The notes beneath the pieces were generated by a model. It did not search any database, was not told the DNA's origin, and worked only from the letters and a program-made list of their open reading frames with translations. A stretch of DNA of 64,000 bases from Syntrophomonas zehnderi OL-4 (GTDB lineage: Bacteria; Bacillota; Syntrophomonadia; Syntrophomonadales; Syntrophomonadaceae). Below, piece by piece: positions 1 through 7,450 of this stretch (position 1 is the first letter of the stretch; every line of letters starts with the position of its first letter). Location of the stretch: assembly GCF_000983115.1 (NCBI RefSeq), contig NZ_CGIH01000013.1, positions 41,765-105,764 on the forward strand. The letters run 5' to 3'. Both the position numbers and the translations under genes were made by a program.

Positions 1-147
1 AGCTGTTAATTCCCCGCAGTGGATGTGTAGATTGACATCCTGCAGGATAACGGTATCGGCCAAATTTACTGCAAAGTTATTAATTTTCGTGCAACATAAA
101 CCACAGGCAGGGTTCTCAGTTGCTTTACAGGAGTTCGGGGCAGCCAT
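1..147 (-). CDS. ABC transporter ATP-binding protein, N-terminal fragment (ZnuC-like)
   Basis: The reverse strand opens with ATG at 147 and reads 49 codons off the window edge. The visible part ends in the usual start of an ABC ATPase, with a pattern like INNFAVNLADTVILQDVNL before the Walker A motif, which lies outside the window. It follows the binding-protein gene with a one-base stop/start overlap (TAATG), so it is very probably the ATPase of a zinc or manganese importer. The first 20 residues hold four cysteines (two of them adjacent), an unusual addition ahead of the ABC domain that might bind metal. The identity as ZnuC is inferred from the neighbour. Confidence 0.75.
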   Translation of the reverse strand, partial: MAAPNSCKATENPACGLCCTKINNFAVNLADTVILQDVNLHIHCGELTA

Positions 148-1094
148 TAGCGAAGTGCCTCAGTCAAGGTTTTTAGATTCTTACGCATAATCTGCAAATA
201 AGCATCCGGATCATCGGGCCCGTTTACGGCTGGATCGAGTATATAGATTTTAGCCCCTGTATCCCGGGCGATTGCCTGCGCTGCTCCGGTTGGGTATTGG
301 GGTTCGGTAAACAGAGCCTTTGCCTGGGATTTGCGTACCAGTTGAATCGTTTCAGCCAGTTCGGCGGGACTGGGATCAGAACCAGGCTCGCGCTGTACCA
401 CGGCCACAACATTAAGGTTAAATTCCTTAGCAAAATAGGGAAAGGCTTCATGGAAGGTCACAATGTTACGATTATCAATCCCATCTAGTTCACGGTGCAT
501 ATCCTGCTGCAGATTCTCCAGTTTGGCGGTATAGACCGCAGCATTTTTGCGGTATTGAGCAGCCCGATCCGGATCCAGATCAGCTAATTGGGTGGCTATA
601 TTATTTACTTCTTTAATAGCACCGTCTATGCTGACCCAAACGTGAGGATTGCCCATTTCTTCGCCGTGTCCATGTTCATGTTCATGTTCATGGCTCTCCA
701 TAAGCTGGATACCTTGGCTGGCCGTTATTATTTTAAGCTGCGGCTGTTGTTGGATAGTTTTATCCAAAAAGCTCTCCGCCCCGGCTCCATTAACGATAAA
801 AAAATCCGCTTTTTGCAGGGTTTTTACGTTATTCGGGGTTAATTGATAATCATGCAAACATCCGGTCTGGGGGCCGGTCAGATTGACTAACTCAATTTCG
901 GGGATACCGGCGGTTATGTTCAAAGCCATGATATACATCGGGTAAAAAGAGGTTACGATGGTCTTTTTGTCCTTCTGAGGAGCATTAGCTGAGTTGGGGC
1001 TGGATTTAAGGTTGCAGCCGCTAAAAAGCAACAGACAGAAAATAATTAAGAGTGCCCAACAGCGTTGGAGGGGATGTTTTGAAATTAGATTCAA
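147..1094 (-). CDS. znuA: Zinc-type ABC transporter substrate-binding lipoprotein (ZnuA/AdcA family)
   Basis: A 315-residue extracytoplasmic metal-binding lipoprotein that should deliver Zn2+ (or Mn2+) to an ABC importer. Residues 1-27 form a signal peptide with a lipobox LFSGC, so the mature protein is lipid-anchored at Cys27. A histidine-rich stretch (HEHEHEHGHGEE, about residues 135-147) lies just before GNPHVW, as in ZnuA proteins, where the His loop helps gather zinc. Further family motifs are the EPQYP segment and a conserved FHEAFPYF stretch. The length is normal. It is followed directly by the ATPase gene. A possible Zur-like operator and an intrinsic terminator lie upstream. Confidence 0.9.
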   Translation of the reverse strand: MNLISKHPLQRCWALLIIFCLLLFSGCNLKSSPNSANAPQKDKKTIVTSFYPMYIMALNITAGIPEIELVNLTGPQTGCLHDYQLTPNNVKTLQKADFFIVNGAGAESFLDKTIQQQPQLKIITASQGIQLMESHEHEHEHGHGEEMGNPHVWVSIDGAIKEVNNIATQLADLDPDRAAQYRKNAAVYTAKLENLQQDMHRELDGIDNRNIVTFHEAFPYFAKEFNLNVVAVVQREPGSDPSPAELAETIQLVRKSQAKALFTEPQYPTGAAQAIARDTGAKIYILDPAVNGPDDPDAYLQIMRKNLKTLTEALR

Positions 1095-1112
1095 GGTAGT
1101 GCCTCCCTTTTT

Positions 1113-1133
1113 TATCAGTAATCATTCCTATTA
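1113..1133 (-). promoter_or_regulatory. Possible Zur operator upstream of znuA
   Basis: An imperfect inverted repeat with an ATTAC/GGAAT core resembles the Zur box of Gram-positive bacteria (half sites like GTAATNATTAC). It sits 20-40 bases upstream of the znuA start, a sensible operator position. One half matches well, the other poorly, so the call is tentative. Confidence 0.35.
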
Positions 1134-1182
1134 ACGCTTATTTTTATACATTCATTTATTAATGTCAAGCAAATTCCGATTT

Positions 1183-1231
1183 CAGTAGAAAAAGAAGCTG
1201 CCCCTTTTGGGGACAGCTTCTTTTTCTACTG
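1183..1231 (-). terminator. Intrinsic terminator, symmetric, after the [FeFe] hydrogenase operon
   Basis: An almost perfect inverted repeat: arms of 22 bases containing AAAAAGAAGCTGTCCCC around a four-base A/T loop. The A-rich and T-rich flanks sit inside the arms, so it can terminate in both directions. It lies between the cytochrome b gene (ends at 1296) and the znuA leader, and should stop the hydrogenase operon. Confidence 0.85.
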
Positions 1232-1295
1232 AATGAAGTATGGGTAATAAAATTATATAGTAGTATTAATAATAAGCGGGTGTTATTAAACTCCC

Positions 1296-1955
1296 TTATT
1301 CCTTCACTTCCTCCAGAGTATTAAACCATTTTTCGTTATGGTGGGCACTGATTTCAGCATCAATATACCCATCGATCATCATGGAAGCAAATTCAACCCT
1401 GGATTTGGGGTGAATGGCGGCCAGGAAGAAATGACCGCACACAGCCAGTATTAAAATAGCTGCTACCCAGAAATGAACACTGTAGCAAAAGGCCAGGAAA
1501 GCAGGTGGAACTACAGCCCGCCAAAGCCACATGGGAAATCCGGTCAGGATAAGCAGGAGACAGCCAATTATAATAATGAGGCCCAGCATTTTCTGGCCGG
1601 CATTGTATTTATCCTGAGGAGGAACTTCACCTTTCAAAAAAGGAATATAGCCTCCCATGGTTTTCAGCCAGCCGATATCGTCCTTGGTAATGGTGGTAAT
1701 AGTATCAACGAAACGGGCAAAGCGTTCGAAGTTTAACAGGATATATAATGCCGGACCGACAACGAATACGACTCCCGCCCAACGATGAACCATGGAGGCA
1801 TTAGCGCCCCCGCCGAACATATTGTTAATAAACCCGATATTAAAATAGAAACCTATCCCGGTCAGGGCCAGAATGATAAATGCTACCAGGTGCACCCAGT
1901 GCATGGTGCGCGTTTGTTCGCCGTGTTTTAGAACTTTCCCTCTTACTTCGCTCAT
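1296..1955 (-). CDS. Cytochrome b561-type membrane anchor of [FeFe] hydrogenase
   Basis: 219 residues with four to five predicted membrane helices and several histidines placed as heme ligands (HWVHL near residue 20, MVHRW near 56, VHFW and CGHFF near 160-175). It resembles the FdnI/HydC diheme cytochrome b family that joins exported hydrogenases and formate dehydrogenases to the quinone pool. It is the last gene of the hydrogenase operon, 11 bases after the small subunit, and has a good Shine-Dalgarno. Its job is inferred to be electron transfer between menaquinone and the extracytoplasmic [FeFe] enzyme. Confidence 0.88.
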   Translation of the reverse strand: MSEVRGKVLKHGEQTRTMHWVHLVAFIILALTGIGFYFNIGFINNMFGGGANASMVHRWAGVVFVVGPALYILLNFERFARFVDTITTITKDDIGWLKTMGGYIPFLKGEVPPQDKYNAGQKMLGLIIIIGCLLLILTGFPMWLWRAVVPPAFLAFCYSVHFWVAAILILAVCGHFFLAAIHPKSRVEFASMMIDGYIDAEISAHHNEKWFNTLEEVKE

Positions 1956-1966
1956 ATAAATCCCTC

Positions 1967-2326
1967 CTACGCGGCGTCATGCTGGTGAGCATGCAGTTCT
2001 TTGATCAATTCAGGAATGTCCTGGCCGTATTTGGTGTGCAGGAGATGATGAGCTTTTTCACTTACAGGCTTAACTTCTCCCGGAGACAGAAAATCCTTGT
2101 AAATTTGCAGTATTTCTGGATTCTGATGAGATTTTCTGATCGCCATTTTTTCATCCAGGGTATAAAGACCACTGATACGTTTTTCTATGTATGCATCGCT
2201 GGCTGCCCAGGCATCGTAACCAAATTTAGCGAAAACGCCGCTTATTACGATGGTTGCTGCCAGCATGCCCGAGCCTTTGAAAAACTGCCTGCGGGTGAAG
2301 GTGCCTTTTTCTCTAAAAATACTCAT
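1967..2326 (-). CDS. hydB: [FeFe] hydrogenase small subunit with Tat signal
   Basis: A 119-residue protein with a twin-arginine signal (TRRQFFKGSG at residues 9-18, then a hydrophobic segment to about residue 36). The rest fits the Fe-hydrogenase small-subunit domain that wraps around the catalytic subunit in periplasmic enzymes such as Desulfovibrio HydAB. The large subunit has no signal of its own, so export of the pair as a folded complex through this signal is expected. The gene lies between the catalytic subunit and the cytochrome b, with short spacers. Confidence 0.9.
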   Translation of the reverse strand: MSIFREKGTFTRRQFFKGSGMLAATIVISGVFAKFGYDAWAASDAYIEKRISGLYTLDEKMAIRKSHQNPEILQIYKDFLSPGEVKPVSEKAHHLLHTKYGQDIPELIKELHAHQHDAA

Positions 2327-2341
2327 TTACATCCCCCTCTC

Positions 2342-3511
2342 TTAATACATATCGCGGCGTATAGGCTGCCCGCCGCCATTTATGCAACCGCCCGGACAGT
2401 TCATCACTTCGATAAAGTGGTATGAGCTACGTCCGGCCAGAACATCCTCAATTACCCGTCCTACATATTTGGTTCCGGTAACGACACATACTTTTACCGG
2501 TAACGTAGTTCCCAGATCTTTAATAGGGATCTCTACAGTTGCTTCGCGAATAGGTTTTTGGCCGCGTACGGATTTGAATTCGACTTTCCCCAGTGATTGG
2601 CCGCTGAGCAGTTCATAGGCCGTCCGCAAAGCAGCTTCCATGACCCCGCCGGTTACCCCAAAGATAGTGGCAGCACCGGTAGAAGCTCCCACCAGGCGAT
2701 CGGCTTCTTCATTGGGGAGACTGTTAAAGTCTATGCCCTTTTCTTTGATCATATCTGCCAGTTCGCGGGTAGTTATTACATAATCAACATCCTGATATCC
2801 GCTGGCTATCATTTCCGGCCGGTTACATTCGTATTTTTTAGCCGTACAGGGCATAACCGAAACTGAAACCATATCTGCCGGTTTGACTCCCAGCTTTTCA
2901 GCCACATAGGTCTTGGCTACAGCGCCAAACATCTGCTGCGGGGATTTAGCTGATGATAGATTGGGTAGAATAGCCGGATAGTGATCTTCTGCGTATTTTA
3001 TCCAGGCCGGGCAGCAGGATGTAAATTGGGGCAGAGGGCCGCTGGATTCGTAACCGGGAGCGCCAACCGCCTTAAAAACCCGGTGGATTAATTCAGTGCC
3101 TTCCTCCATAATTGTCAGGTCGGCAGCAAATTCCGTATCGTAGACTTTATCAAACCCCAGCTTGCGTAAAGAAGCGTACATTTTTCCCTTCACATTGGTG
3201 CCGGGATCCATGCCAAATTCTTCCCCTAAAGCCACTCTGACTGCCGGGGCTTCCTGAACCACAACATATTTGCTGGGGTCTGCCAGGGCCTTTTTGACCT
3301 CTTTTACCATGCTGGTGTCAGTTATCGCCCCGAACGGGCAATTAATCAAACATTGTCCGCAATTAATACATAGTTTGGGATCGATATGATGTTTTTGTCC
3401 CAGCTTCCCATGAATAGCACCGGTTGGGCAAATAGACGTACAATGATCACAGGACTTACACTTTTTAGTTACCTGTATTATCCCTGTATTTGCCAATGTA
3501 GCTGTGCTCAA
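2342..3511 (-). CDS. hydA: [FeFe] hydrogenase catalytic (large) subunit
   Basis: This enzyme interconverts H2 with protons and electrons. Two 4Fe-4S ferredoxin motifs (CKSCDHCTSICP, CINCGQCLINCP) occupy residues ~17-62. The three H-cluster signatures are intact: L1 TSCCPAW (~165), L2 MPCTAKK (~220) and L3 NCPGGCINGGGQP (~372). The C-terminal small-subunit domain is absent because it is a separate gene (hydB). I chose the TTG start at 3511 because GGAGGAGG lies about eight bases before it; an ATG at 3556 would add 15 residues but has no good ribosome site. The HydEFG maturases needed for the H-cluster are not in this window. The leader carries the structured RNA at 3681-3860. Confidence 0.93.
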   Translation of the reverse strand: MSTATLANTGIIQVTKKCKSCDHCTSICPTGAIHGKLGQKHHIDPKLCINCGQCLINCPFGAITDTSMVKEVKKALADPSKYVVVQEAPAVRVALGEEFGMDPGTNVKGKMYASLRKLGFDKVYDTEFAADLTIMEEGTELIHRVFKAVGAPGYESSGPLPQFTSCCPAWIKYAEDHYPAILPNLSSAKSPQQMFGAVAKTYVAEKLGVKPADMVSVSVMPCTAKKYECNRPEMIASGYQDVDYVITTRELADMIKEKGIDFNSLPNEEADRLVGASTGAATIFGVTGGVMEAALRTAYELLSGQSLGKVEFKSVRGQKPIREATVEIPIKDLGTTLPVKVCVVTGTKYVGRVIEDVLAGRSSYHFIEVMNCPGGCINGGGQPIRRDMY

Positions 3512-3680
3512 ACCATTTCCCTCCTCCATATACTTCCTAAGAAAAACCATTCCCATTTAAAATAATCCCAATTGATTGCTAAGAGTAGCGTCCGCATTTT
3601 CACCTCCTCACATTTGCCTTAAGCGCACCCTTAAAAATATCCGGACAGGCTATCAAAAGGCTTCTGCAGCGGCATTTTAT

Positions 3681-3860
3681 AAAAAAATGACCGGCAAAGA
3701 AATGCCGGCCATTAATTTACAATACTTGCAACCTAGCTACGCTAAGCAGTGTATCCATATGAGCATCCCCTTTTCACCCTGGAAGGCCCGCAAGTTTCCT
3801 GTCGAACCCTAATGGCCAGAAAATCATAACGTTATACGCCTTAGATTAACCGGCTCGGAG
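3681..3860 (-). ncRNA. Structured leader RNA (riboswitch candidate), copy 3, before hydA
   Basis: Reading the minus strand, this repeats the fold found twice before hypA. It has an outer helix CTCC/GGGG, a second helix CCGG/CTGG, an inner hairpin GGCG/CGTT, a helix starting GGGTTC capped by GGAAAC and closing GGGCC, then CTTCC and GTGAAAAGGGGATGC. It ends with a terminator at 3687-3711 whose loop (ATTTCTT) matches the two hyp copies. Base changes relative to those copies keep the pairing. It lies about 170 bases upstream of hydA, so it should act by premature termination. The layout (GAAA-capped hairpin followed by CUUCC and GUGAAAAGG) recalls the Moco/Tuco riboswitch from memory; the class is unconfirmed. 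Confidence 0.75.
3687..3711 (-). terminator. Intrinsic terminator of the hydA leader
   Basis: On the minus strand, TGGCCGGCA pairs with TGCCGGTCA (one G-U) around a six-base loop and is followed by seven T. It sits inside the untranslated leader, not after a gene, which is the mark of attenuation. Confidence 0.8.
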
Positions 3861-4187
3861 CATAGTATATGCTGTTGTCTGCCCCCTGTATCCTTCATGG
3901 ATAAATTAGCGGATAGCCCGTCTGCATCTACGCAGGCTATAATAAGGTATGGCTGTATTTGATTTATAAAAGCAATTCCTACTGATTTTCAGGTGTTATA
4001 AAGGTGGATACTGGCCCATATTAAAAGATTAATTATTTGATGTTAGTTTATCATCAAATATATATGCTGACAAGCAGTTGCCAACAAATGCTGATAGTAT
4101 TATTCTGAACGTAGAACCCATCCAAAAACAAAACAGGTAAAAACTACACCAGGCTATACGGTTGGCAAAAAGAATGGAGGGGATGAT
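3861..4187. other. Intergenic region between divergent operons
   Basis: About 330 bases separating the hydA leader (minus) from the DUF3842 operon (plus). It should contain both promoters. I see AT-rich stretches but no clear -35/-10 pair with correct spacing, and no gene. Confidence 0.5.
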
Positions 4188-4613
4188 TTGAGGATCGCGG
4201 TGGTTGATGGACAGGGGGGAGGGATCGGACGACTTATCGTTGAAAAGCTGCGTCAGGAAATGGGAACAGGCATTCAGATAATCGGCTTGGGAACCAATGC
4301 GGTAGCTAGTTCGGTTATGTTAAAAGCGGGGGCCAATGAGGGGGCCAGCGGTGAAAATGCCGTCATTTTTAACGCAGGTAAGGTGGACTGTATAACCGGC
4401 TCAGTATCCATAATTGCGGCCAACTCTTTTGCCGGGGAGCTTACCGCCCGAATGGCAGAAGCTATTGCTACGGCAGATGCGGTTAAGGTCTTGATCCCTT
4501 TAAACCGCTCAGGGATACAGATAACCGGGACAATAGGCGAATCTTTGCCTATACAGGTTGATCATCTGGTGCAAAAAGTACGTGAACTGCTGGAAACGTA
4601 TAATGAAATTTAA
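4188..4613 (+). CDS. DUF3842 family protein
   Basis: 141 residues starting at TTG after a GGAGGGG ribosome site. The N-terminus (RIAVVDGQGGGIGRLIVEKL) is a beta-strand plus glycine-rich loop like a nucleotide-binding fold, and the rest is short alternating strands and helices (GLGTNAVASSVMLKAGA, PLNRSGI). I recognise it as the DUF3842 family of anaerobic Firmicutes, of unknown function. It is followed by an FmdE-like gene and a CooT-like nickel protein, so a part in metal or cofactor handling is a guess from context. Confidence 0.8.
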   Translation: MRIAVVDGQGGGIGRLIVEKLRQEMGTGIQIIGLGTNAVASSVMLKAGANEGASGENAVIFNAGKVDCITGSVSIIAANSFAGELTARMAEAIATADAVKVLIPLNRSGIQITGTIGESLPIQVDHLVQKVRELLETYNEI

Positions 4614-4661
4614 TTGACTATAGTGAAACTCCAAGAATGTACAAGAAGGGTGGTAATTGTT

Positions 4662-5249
4662 TTGTGCAAGAATATGCCGCCATTGGAAATGGCTATTCAA
4701 TTTCACGGTCATATATGCCCGGGTTTATTGATGGGCGTAAGGGTGGCCGAATTTGCCCAAGAAAAATTAGGAATTAGCCAGGCTGCTGATGAGGAATTGC
4801 TGGCTGTGGTAGAAACGGATTCCTGCGGAGTCGATGCCATACAGGCGATACTAAGCTGTACGTTCGGCAAAGGAAATCTGATATTTAAAGATTACGGCAA
4901 GAATGTATACACTATTGCCAGCCGGGAAAAACAACGCGCGCTGCGCATTGCTCAGAGATACAATAATCAAAAAAGCCCTGAATCCATGCGCTATCGTGAG
5001 CTTGCTCAAAAGGAGTATCTGACTGATGCTGAGACAGCGGAAAAAGAGAACCTGATTGGAATTATATTTGAGAAAATCATGAGTACGCCTTTTGAAGAAA
5101 TATTCAGCTGGCAGGAAATTGATTTCGATTTCCCCCCCCGGGCTCAGATACGTGCTACGCTGCAGTGCGCGGTTTGCGGGGAAGGGGTTATGGATAGCAG
5201 GGCTACCGAAACCCCCCACGGTTTTATTTGCCCGACCTGCTTGTCTTAA
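4662..5249 (+). CDS. FmdE-like protein with C-terminal zinc ribbon
   Basis: About 195 residues. The N-terminal FmdE domain has the FHGHICPGLLMGVR signature, ETDSCGVDA and TFGKGNL, with a His/Cys set likely to bind metal. The C-terminus has two CxxC pairs (CAVCG and CPTC) typical of a zinc ribbon. Such proteins are often annotated as formylmethanofuran dehydrogenase subunit E, but in Firmicutes they occur without the methanogenic pathway and probably act in molybdenum, tungsten or other metal handling. I prefer the TTG start at 4662, which follows GAAGGGTGG; an earlier TTG at 4614 lacks a ribosome site. Confidence 0.85.
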   Translation: MCKNMPPLEMAIQFHGHICPGLLMGVRVAEFAQEKLGISQAADEELLAVVETDSCGVDAIQAILSCTFGKGNLIFKDYGKNVYTIASREKQRALRIAQRYNNQKSPESMRYRELAQKEYLTDAETAEKENLIGIIFEKIMSTPFEEIFSWQEIDFDFPPRAQIRATLQCAVCGEGVMDSRATETPHGFICPTCLS

Positions 5250-5267
5250 AGAAGGAGGTAGAGCTTA

Positions 5268-6071
5268 ATGTGTGAATCTAATGTCTATATAGACCGGGAA
5301 GGTAAGGAAGAACTCCTTTTGGAGAGTGTGGATCGGATCATCCCGGGCGAAGATGGCACTATATTTCTGGAGAGTATTTTCGGGGAACGCAAGGTGGTAA
5401 AAGCCCGTATTCGGGAAATGGAACTGGTGCATCATCGTATCATTCTCGAAGAAGTTCGAAATCCAGTTTTAAGTGATTATAGCCAGGAAATTTGGCTGGA
5501 ACCAATGACCGACCATGGTCATTTTCACGGCGGTGAGGAAGTAAGGTTAGAGCTTTTTAAAGGCTACAATATGAAACCTGACTGCAAAGCATCCTTTGAT
5601 GAACTCAAGGCCTTTGTGGCCAACGATGGATTAGTCAGTGAGGTGCAAATTAAAGAGCATCATGAAAACCTGGAAATTAATCTGGGTCAGGAAGCCGATG
5701 GACTTTTGCAGATTTATGTTAAGGAAAGCGGCGCGAAAGAACTTTATGCCAAGGTAGTAATGGAGATCGGGCACCATCATCATCATGGCCTTAAGCCGCT
5801 GGGGTTGCCGCTGGAAATAATACCTGTAGATTACAGCCATGCCCGTATGGGAGAAAACTATGAAATCCAGGTTCTAAAGGATGGTCAGCCTCTGCCGGGA
5901 GCTAATGTGAAAGTAACTTATGCCAGCACCAAGAACCGAGAATATCCACATCGCTTAACCACGAACGAAGACGGTCGCGCCAAGATTTTTCTGACCGCCC
6001 GAGGAAATTACCTTTTTACAGTTCAAGAAAACAATATCAGCAGTACTTATACACTCGTTAAGAGTTTTTAA
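5268..6071 (+). CDS. CooT-type nickel-binding domain fused to DUF4198-like domain
   Basis: 267 residues. Residues 1-62 match the small nickel-binding CooT family: they begin with the conserved MCES, followed by VYIDREGKEELL, IFGERKVVKARI and HHRIILEE. CooT normally ends there (~65 residues) and helps insert nickel into CO dehydrogenase. Here ~200 more residues follow, with a run of five histidines (GHHHHHG near residue 168) and a C-terminal beta-sandwich (GANVKVTY, TNEDGRAKIFL) of the DUF4198/nickel-uptake type. No signal peptide is seen, so it should be cytoplasmic. The next operon is a CbiMNQO importer, supporting a nickel role. The domain order is unusual. Confidence 0.8.
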   Translation: MCESNVYIDREGKEELLLESVDRIIPGEDGTIFLESIFGERKVVKARIREMELVHHRIILEEVRNPVLSDYSQEIWLEPMTDHGHFHGGEEVRLELFKGYNMKPDCKASFDELKAFVANDGLVSEVQIKEHHENLEINLGQEADGLLQIYVKESGAKELYAKVVMEIGHHHHHGLKPLGLPLEIIPVDYSHARMGENYEIQVLKDGQPLPGANVKVTYASTKNREYPHRLTTNEDGRAKIFLTARGNYLFTVQENNISSTYTLVKSF

Positions 6072-6394
6072 AAACCGGTGCGGAAATTTAATGAGAAAAA
6101 TTATATTACGGGGATTAATTATAACCAAAAAACAACTATTTTTATAATTTTAAGCAGGAAAAACAGAGTAACTGTTGAATATTTCGTTTAATTAGCACCA
6201 TGAAGGCGCAACGTTGGATTTATTCCCTATTTACCGAATGTCAGATTAATTTATATACAATATATAACGTGTACCATGAAGGTATTAACCCGTCATAGAT
6301 AGGTTGAGCTTTTCATGGTTTTTTATTTTCGGTTGAGGGAAGTGTTTTGTGCTGTTGCGGCAGGTTTGTTTACAAAAAAGGGGGAGGTATTTAG
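6072..6394 (+). promoter_or_regulatory. Leader of the cbiMNQO operon with attenuator
   Basis: 323 bases without a gene. It is AT-rich and contains a strong terminator hairpin (6273-6329) ending about 65 bases before cbiM. The left arm of that hairpin, ACCATGAAGG, is also present upstream at 6197-6206, so alternative pairing with the right arm is possible. I cannot match it to a known cobalamin or NiCo riboswitch. Confidence 0.5.
6273..6329 (+). terminator. Intrinsic terminator or attenuator in the cbiM leader
   Basis: ACCATGAA (6273-6280) pairs with TTCATGGT (ends 6319) and the helix continues inward to AACC/GGTT, with three G-U pairs and a two-base internal loop, around an 11-base loop. TTTTTT follows. 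It could end the preceding CooT-fusion transcript or attenuate cbiM. Confidence 0.75.
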
Positions 6395-7117
6395 ATGCAT
6401 ATTCCGGATGGTTATTTAAGTCCACAGACAGCTATTCCTTTTGTTGCGCTTATGATCCCGGTTTGGGGTATAGCGGTCAAAAAGGTGCAAAAAACGCTGA
6501 AAAAAAAGGAAGTGCCCGTATTAGCTATCGGGGCAGCTTTTTCATTTACGATTATGATGTTTAATCTGCCGATACCTGGCGGCAGTTCCGCACATGCGGT
6601 GGGGGCGGTATTACTGGCAATTCTGTTAGGGCCTTGGGCCGCCTGCATAGGTGTGTCCGTGGCCCTTATAATACAAGCCCTGATTTTTGGGGACGGCGGG
6701 GTACTGGCTATCGGAGCCAATTGCTTTAACATGGGATTTGTTATGCCTATGGTCGGTTATTATGTATACCGGCTTATAAAAGGCCAGGCCGAATCCCTGT
6801 CAACCCGTTCCCTGATAGCTGCTTTCATGGCTGGATATCTAGGCTTAAATGCTGCGGCGTTAATAACGGCAGTAGAATTCGGCTCCCAATACCACTTATT
6901 CCAGGCAGCCAATGGCATGCCGCTATATTTCCCGGTTCCTCTTAAGGTGGCAGTAGCCGCTATGATGAGTGAACACTTGATCCTGGCCGGGCCGGTTGAA
7001 GGTCTGGTAACAGCCCTGGGGGTATGGTTTGTGGGGAAAAACTATCCGGCTATTATGGCGGAACGTATGGAAATTGGCGGCAGGTTAGATGATTGGGGGG
7101 TTGGCAAGCATGTTTAA
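6395..7117 (+). CDS. cbiM: Energy-coupling-factor Ni/Co transporter substrate-specific component CbiM/NikM
   Basis: 240 residues, a polytopic membrane protein with the invariant MHIPDGYLSP start, in which the N-terminal Met and His coordinate Ni2+ or Co2+. Other family marks are IPGGSSAHAVG and FGDGGVLAIGANCFNMG. GGGGGAGG precedes the ATG at good distance. It overlaps the next gene by eight bases. Sequence alone does not tell nickel from cobalt, but the surrounding CooT-like and [NiFe] hydrogenase genes favour nickel. Confidence 0.93.
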   Translation: MHIPDGYLSPQTAIPFVALMIPVWGIAVKKVQKTLKKKEVPVLAIGAAFSFTIMMFNLPIPGGSSAHAVGAVLLAILLGPWAACIGVSVALIIQALIFGDGGVLAIGANCFNMGFVMPMVGYYVYRLIKGQAESLSTRSLIAAFMAGYLGLNAAALITAVEFGSQYHLFQAANGMPLYFPVPLKVAVAAMMSEHLILAGPVEGLVTALGVWFVGKNYPAIMAERMEIGGRLDDWGVGKHV

Positions 7118-7424
7118 GAGTTTTCGCAAGTTGTGGCTGGTACTGGGTGTATTAATTGTTCTCTCACCACTGGGATTGATTGCAACCGGAACTGCATTTG
7201 GGGAATGGGGTTTGGATGAGTTGATGGAAGAGGTGGGTTTTATCCCGGCCGGACTAGAGAAACTAGCTGACTTTTGGACCAGAAGTCCCCTGCCGGATTA
7301 TGCCATACCTGGTCTGGATGCCACTTTGGTTCAATCTGCGGGCGGCTACATATTATCGGCTGTAGTAGGAGCGGCTTTGGTTATAGCAATTCTGAGCCTG
7401 CTCGCCAAAATCGTTAAGGACTAG
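7110..7424 (+). CDS. CbiN/NikN-like accessory membrane protein (PDGLE-type)
   Basis: 104 residues with one membrane helix near each end (WLVLGVLIVLSPLGLIA at ~8-24 and ILSAVVGAALVIAIL at ~80-95). The SPLGLIATGTAFGEWG stretch is typical of the component that joins CbiM in Ni/Co ECF importers; in some species it is fused to CbiM. The ATG at 7110 overlaps the end of cbiM, and an in-frame ATG at 7089 is less likely. Confidence 0.78.
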   Translation: MFKSFRKLWLVLGVLIVLSPLGLIATGTAFGEWGLDELMEEVGFIPAGLEKLADFWTRSPLPDYAIPGLDATLVQSAGGYILSAVVGAALVIAILSLLAKIVKD

Positions 7425-7450
7425 GGAAAAGAAAGAAAGGGAAGAAATAC

